Source: Candidatus Shapirobacteria bacterium (GTDB lineage: Bacteria; Patescibacteriota; Microgenomatia; UBA12405). Taken from it: a stretch of 8,734 bases of DNA. Position 1 is the first letter of the stretch, and each line of letters begins with the position of its first letter. The position numbers and the translations under genes are program-made. The stretch spans positions 1 through 8,734 of the forward strand of contig JAQVSW010000026.1 in the NCBI GenBank assembly GCA_028700345.1. Reading direction: 5' to 3'. A model generated the notes under the pieces. It saw nothing but the letters and a program-made list of their open reading frames with translations. It was not told where the DNA came from and did not search any database. Of this stretch, positions 6,521 through 8,734 are shown piece by piece.

Positions 6521-7250
6521 CTAATTTTTTTGACTCTGTCAATTTAGTGAATTCGGCCATTTGATTACTGACATGAAGAAGAGAATCAAAGGTACCAGCA
6601 TCCTCCCACAGACTGTCGAAAACATTGACTTTCATTTCGCCATTTTTTAGATAAATATTGTTTAGGTCTGTAATTTCAATTTCACCCCGAGGTGAGGGAG
6701 CTAATTTGGAGGCAAAGTCAGTGACTCGGGAATCGTAGCAATATAAACCGACAACAGCGAAATTGCTTTTAGGATTTTCAGGTTTTTCTTCGATACTGAT
6801 AGCCTTCATGTCCTTGTCAAATTCAACCACGCCAAAACGCTCCGGATCTTCGACTTTTTTGGCAAAAACCATCGCTCCCTTATCAAAAGATTTTATCTCT
6901 GAACCAAAACTAGGATCAAAAATATTGTCACCTAAAATCATAGTGACATCGTCTCCATCAATAAAGTTTTTCCCGACAATAAAGGCATCAGCCAGACCCT
7001 TTGGTTCTTTTTGGATAGCGTAATTAAAATGAACGCCAAATTCAGAACCATCACCCAGAAGATTTAAAAATTGACCAGAATAGTCGGGGGCAATAATAAT
7101 TAAAATATCTTTAATTCCCCCTTGAATAAGGGTATTAATCGGGTAATAAATCATCGGTTTATCGTAAACCGGAAGTAACTGCTTGCTAGTAACAAGAGTC
7201 AGAGGACGCAGTCTGGTAGCTTTTCCGCCAGCTAAAATAATACCTTTCAT
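6516..7250 (-). CDS. Sugar-1-phosphate nucleotidyltransferase (RmlA-like, short form)
   Basis: This 244-residue protein has all the landmarks of glucose-1-phosphate thymidylyltransferase-type enzymes. The nucleotide-binding GGKATRLRPLT is at 8-18, with SKQLLPVYDKPMIYYPI following at 22-38. The metal-binding Asp108 lies in LGDN, with EEKP at 154-157, GEIEITDLN at 189-197 and WEDAGT at 215-220 (Asp217). It would join a sugar-1-phosphate and an NTP, probably dTTP or UTP, to give an NDP-sugar and pyrophosphate for surface glycans. Typical RmlA has about 290 residues, and this short form lacks most of the C-terminal region that forms the allosteric site. No rmlB, rmlC or rmlD follows here, so the end product is unknown. 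A longer reading to 7322 exists, but its extra 24 residues resemble nothing and overlap the upstream gene. The ATG at 7250 starts exactly at MKGIILAGG. Confidence 0.9.
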   Translation of the reverse strand: MKGIILAGGKATRLRPLTLVTSKQLLPVYDKPMIYYPINTLIQGGIKDILIIIAPDYSGQFLNLLGDGSEFGVHFNYAIQKEPKGLADAFIVGKNFIDGDDVTMILGDNIFDPSFGSEIKSFDKGAMVFAKKVEDPERFGVVEFDKDMKAISIEEKPENPKSNFAVVGLYCYDSRVTDFASKLAPSPRGEIEITDLNNIYLKNGEMKVNVFDSLWEDAGTFDSLLHVSNQMAEFTKLTESKKLV

Positions 7251-7284
7251 GTTTTTATTAATTAATAATTTATTATTAAAAAAA

Positions 7285-8490
7285 TTATTTAGATTTTTTC
7301 CAAATAATTTTGTTGTAAACAATCCAGTTTAAGGGAATGGTTAAAGCAAAAATGGCGATTACTTGATAAATTAAAAAATGATCACCAAAAAAAGTCGTTA
7401 GCAATCCGATAACCAGAGAGGGAATGGCGATACCCGTTATAGCCGAGGAAGCATTAAAAGCTAAAAATTTGGGAATAATTTTAGCGCTACCAGTAATTTT
7501 TTCTTTGGAGAAAGTCCAAAGATTGTTCCAGGTAAAATTGGAGATAATTGACAATTCGGCTGCTAGGGCATTAGCCACGCCATTGAGAAGAGAGACAGAT
7601 AAAATAACTGGAGCTAGTAAATTTTTGAAAATACGACCGCCGACAATATTGACAATAAAACCAATCCCACCAACAATGGCAAATTTAATAAATTTTTGAG
7701 TTAAATCGTCACGCCAACGAAGTTTAATCGCTACCAAAAAGATATCTTTGGCGGTTTTAGCTTCAATTTTTGACTCTCCAGCATTACGGACATGAAATTC
7801 AAGAGGAATTTCTTTATATTTGGCTCCCATTTTTAAGGTCTCAAATAAAAGTTGAAGTTTGTAACCAAAGCTTCGGCTTAAAAGACGAGATCCCGTCCAG
7901 TCTAGGTCCATCTTGTCAACAAAGCCTTTGACTCGAGTCGCTTTTAATCCAGTAGTGGGGTCAGTAACTTTAAAAAAGTTTTTAAAAGGAAAAAACATAA
8001 TAAATCGAGCAGTAAAACCACCAACTTCAGAAAAGAAAACCCGTTTAAAACCCCAGCCTTTGGGGTTGCTACCACCCTCTATTTTGCGAGAACCGATGAC
8101 ATAATCATAACCATCAGCCAGGGCTTGGAGCATAACTGGAATAGTCTCAGGAGGGTGCTGAAAATCACCGTCAAATTCGAAAACAAAATCAGCAGCTAAT
8201 TTATCAAGAGCAAATTTAAAGCCTTTTAAATAAGCAGCACCTAGACCATCTTTACTGGTTTCGTTTAATAAAAAGGTGTTTTTATATTTTTTTGATTTTT
8301 CTTCTACTATTTTCCCAGTCCCGTCAGGAGAATTACCATCAACAACCAGAATTTTTAAATCCCATTTCGTTGACAAAGGGGGAAAAGTTTTAGTGTTTAG
8401 GTAATCAATCATGTTGCCAATGTTTTCGGCTTCGTTATAAGTTGGAATTATAATGACAGCGGTAGACTGAGTGTGGCTTATGTTTGACAT
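7285..8490 (-). CDS. GT2 family glycosyltransferase fused to a GtrA-like membrane domain
   Basis: The 401-residue protein joins two parts. Residues 10-255 form a GT-A fold like polyprenyl-phosphate (dolichol-phosphate) mannose synthase: IIIPTYNEAENI (13-24), VVDGNSPDGT (49-58), the metal-binding FDGDFQHPPE (106-115), GSRKIEGG (133-140) and DPTTGLKATR (177-186). Residues 266-398 form a GtrA-like domain with four hydrophobic segments, including FAIVGGIGFIVN and NFTWNNLWTF. Such proteins load a sugar from a nucleotide donor onto a polyprenyl phosphate at the inner face of the membrane. The GtrA part is thought to help anchoring or lipid-sugar transfer across the membrane. The donor sugar is not evident. 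It probably starts an operon with the nucleotidyltransferase gene 34 bases downstream. It is divergent from trmD and has an extended -10 element just upstream. Confidence 0.92.
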   Translation of the reverse strand: MSNISHTQSTAVIIIPTYNEAENIGNMIDYLNTKTFPPLSTKWDLKILVVDGNSPDGTGKIVEEKSKKYKNTFLLNETSKDGLGAAYLKGFKFALDKLAADFVFEFDGDFQHPPETIPVMLQALADGYDYVIGSRKIEGGSNPKGWGFKRVFFSEVGGFTARFIMFFPFKNFFKVTDPTTGLKATRVKGFVDKMDLDWTGSRLLSRSFGYKLQLLFETLKMGAKYKEIPLEFHVRNAGESKIEAKTAKDIFLVAIKLRWRDDLTQKFIKFAIVGGIGFIVNIVGGRIFKNLLAPVILSVSLLNGVANALAAELSIISNFTWNNLWTFSKEKITGSAKIIPKFLAFNASSAITGIAIPSLVIGLLTTFFGDHFLIYQVIAIFALTIPLNWIVYNKIIWKKSK

Positions 8491-8496
8491 AGAATT

Positions 8497-8505
8497 ATCT
8501 TAGCA
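8497..8505 (-). promoter_or_regulatory. Putative extended -10 promoter, leaderless, for the GT2-GtrA gene
   Basis: On the minus strand TGC followed by TAAGAT ends 6 bases before the ATG at 8490. It matches TGnTAnnnT. It lies back to back with the trmD element, with only three bases between them. Confidence 0.55.
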
Positions 8506-8508
8506 TAA

Positions 8509-8517
8509 TGTTAAAAT
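8509..8517 (+). promoter_or_regulatory. Putative extended -10 promoter, leaderless, for trmD
   Basis: TGT followed by TAAAAT ends 5 bases before the ATG at 8523. The AGGA at 8518-8521 is only one base from the ATG, too close to act as a normal Shine-Dalgarno sequence. This supports initiation on a leaderless message. Confidence 0.55.
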
Positions 8518-8522
8518 AGGAT

Positions 8523-8734
8523 ATGAAATTTGAGGTTATTACCCTATTTCCCGAGATGTTTGAGAGCGTCTTTAGTAAAAGCATAATGAGGCGAGCACTT
8601 GATAAAAAAATCATTGAAATTAAGTATCACCAAATGAGGCAATGGAGCTGGAATAATTATGGTTCAGTTGATGATAAGCCTTATGGAGGCGACGTTGGAA
8701 TGCTGATCAGGGTGGATGTGATAGATAAGGCGAT
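8523..8734 (+). CDS. trmD: tRNA (guanine-37-N1)-methyltransferase TrmD, 5' part
   Basis: Seventy codons are visible before the window ends. The start MKFEVITLFPEMFES and the following SIMRRALDKKIIEI are characteristic of the TrmD N-terminus, and VDDKPYGGDVGM (residues 49-60) corresponds to the conserved DD-PYGGG-GM stretch of the SAM-binding knot domain. TrmD methylates G37 next to the anticodon of tRNAs and prevents +1 frameshifting. It is nearly universal and usually essential in bacteria. The third Gly of the usual PYGGG is Asp here (PYGGD) and the RxxDD approach is changed (NYGSVDD), so the loop is somewhat divergent, but the protein family is not in doubt. The gene is often in an operon with rpsP, rimM and rplS. 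Here it appears to head its own transcript, divergent from the glycosyltransferase gene. Confidence 0.92.
   Translation, partial: MKFEVITLFPEMFESVFSKSIMRRALDKKIIEIKYHQMRQWSWNNYGSVDDKPYGGDVGMLIRVDVIDKA

Noticed and set aside
7251..7322. Longer N-terminus for the nucleotidyltransferase
   Set aside because: The additional 24 residues are low-complexity, unlike any RmlA start, and overlap the upstream glycosyltransferase gene by 38 bases. The family start MKGIILAGG coincides with the ATG at 7250.
8484..8489. TTGACA, a perfect -35 hexamer upstream of trmD
   Set aside because: It is 22 bases from the start of the TAAAAT hexamer, and only 14 from CATAAT, neither being a workable spacing. It lies within the first codons and start of the opposite-strand glycosyltransferase gene.

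Overview
The window is AT-rich, densely packed DNA from a bacterium. It carries twelve protein genes, two of them cut by the window edges, and no intergenic gap longer than about 50 bases. It holds no RNA gene, CRISPR array, insertion sequence or phage gene that I can see. The small genes, very short spacers, a DUF5652-like small membrane protein, an ADP-forming acyl-CoA synthetase and a GT2-GtrA fusion suggest a Candidate Phyla Radiation (Patescibacteria) genome, perhaps Microgenomates-like. This assignment is an inference from gene content and style. The short-chain dehydrogenase ends at TGA exactly where that family normally ends, so TGA is a stop here and the recoded (TGA = Gly) CPR lineages are unlikely.

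Layout. Bases 1-171 are the 3' end of a plus-strand gene. A small membrane protein (190-444) and a short-chain dehydrogenase/reductase (479-1237) follow on the plus strand. On the minus strand, convergent with these, lie an ADP-forming acetate/acyl-CoA ligase (1245-3368) and a membrane acyltransferase (3409-4425). A divergent intergenic region (4426-4471) then opens a plus-strand pair: a membrane-anchored or secreted thermonuclease-like protein (4472-5005) and an overlapping pyruvate-kinase-like gene (4996-6066). Converging on the latter with a 4-base overlap is a minus-strand set: a four-helix membrane protein (6063-6506), a short-form sugar-1-phosphate nucleotidyltransferase (6516-7250) and a GT2-GtrA fusion (7285-8490). 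A second divergent region (8491-8522) leads into the 5' end of trmD, which runs off the window.

Functionally there are two themes. One is energy metabolism: an acyl-CoA + ADP to ATP enzyme and a pyruvate-kinase-family protein. The other is cell-surface glycan or lipid assembly: nucleotide-sugar synthesis, polyprenyl-phosphate glycosyl transfer with a GtrA membrane domain, and an O-acyltransferase.

Two things stand out. First, the pyruvate-kinase-like protein is only 356 residues. It keeps many core catalytic residues but lacks the whole B (lid) domain and the adjoining conserved loop. Second, seven of the start codons are preceded, only 5-6 bases away, by a good -10 promoter hexamer, and five of these carry the extended TGn element. 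The expected transcription start would then fall on or next to the ATG, which suggests leaderless mRNAs. No convincing Shine-Dalgarno sequence is visible before these genes.
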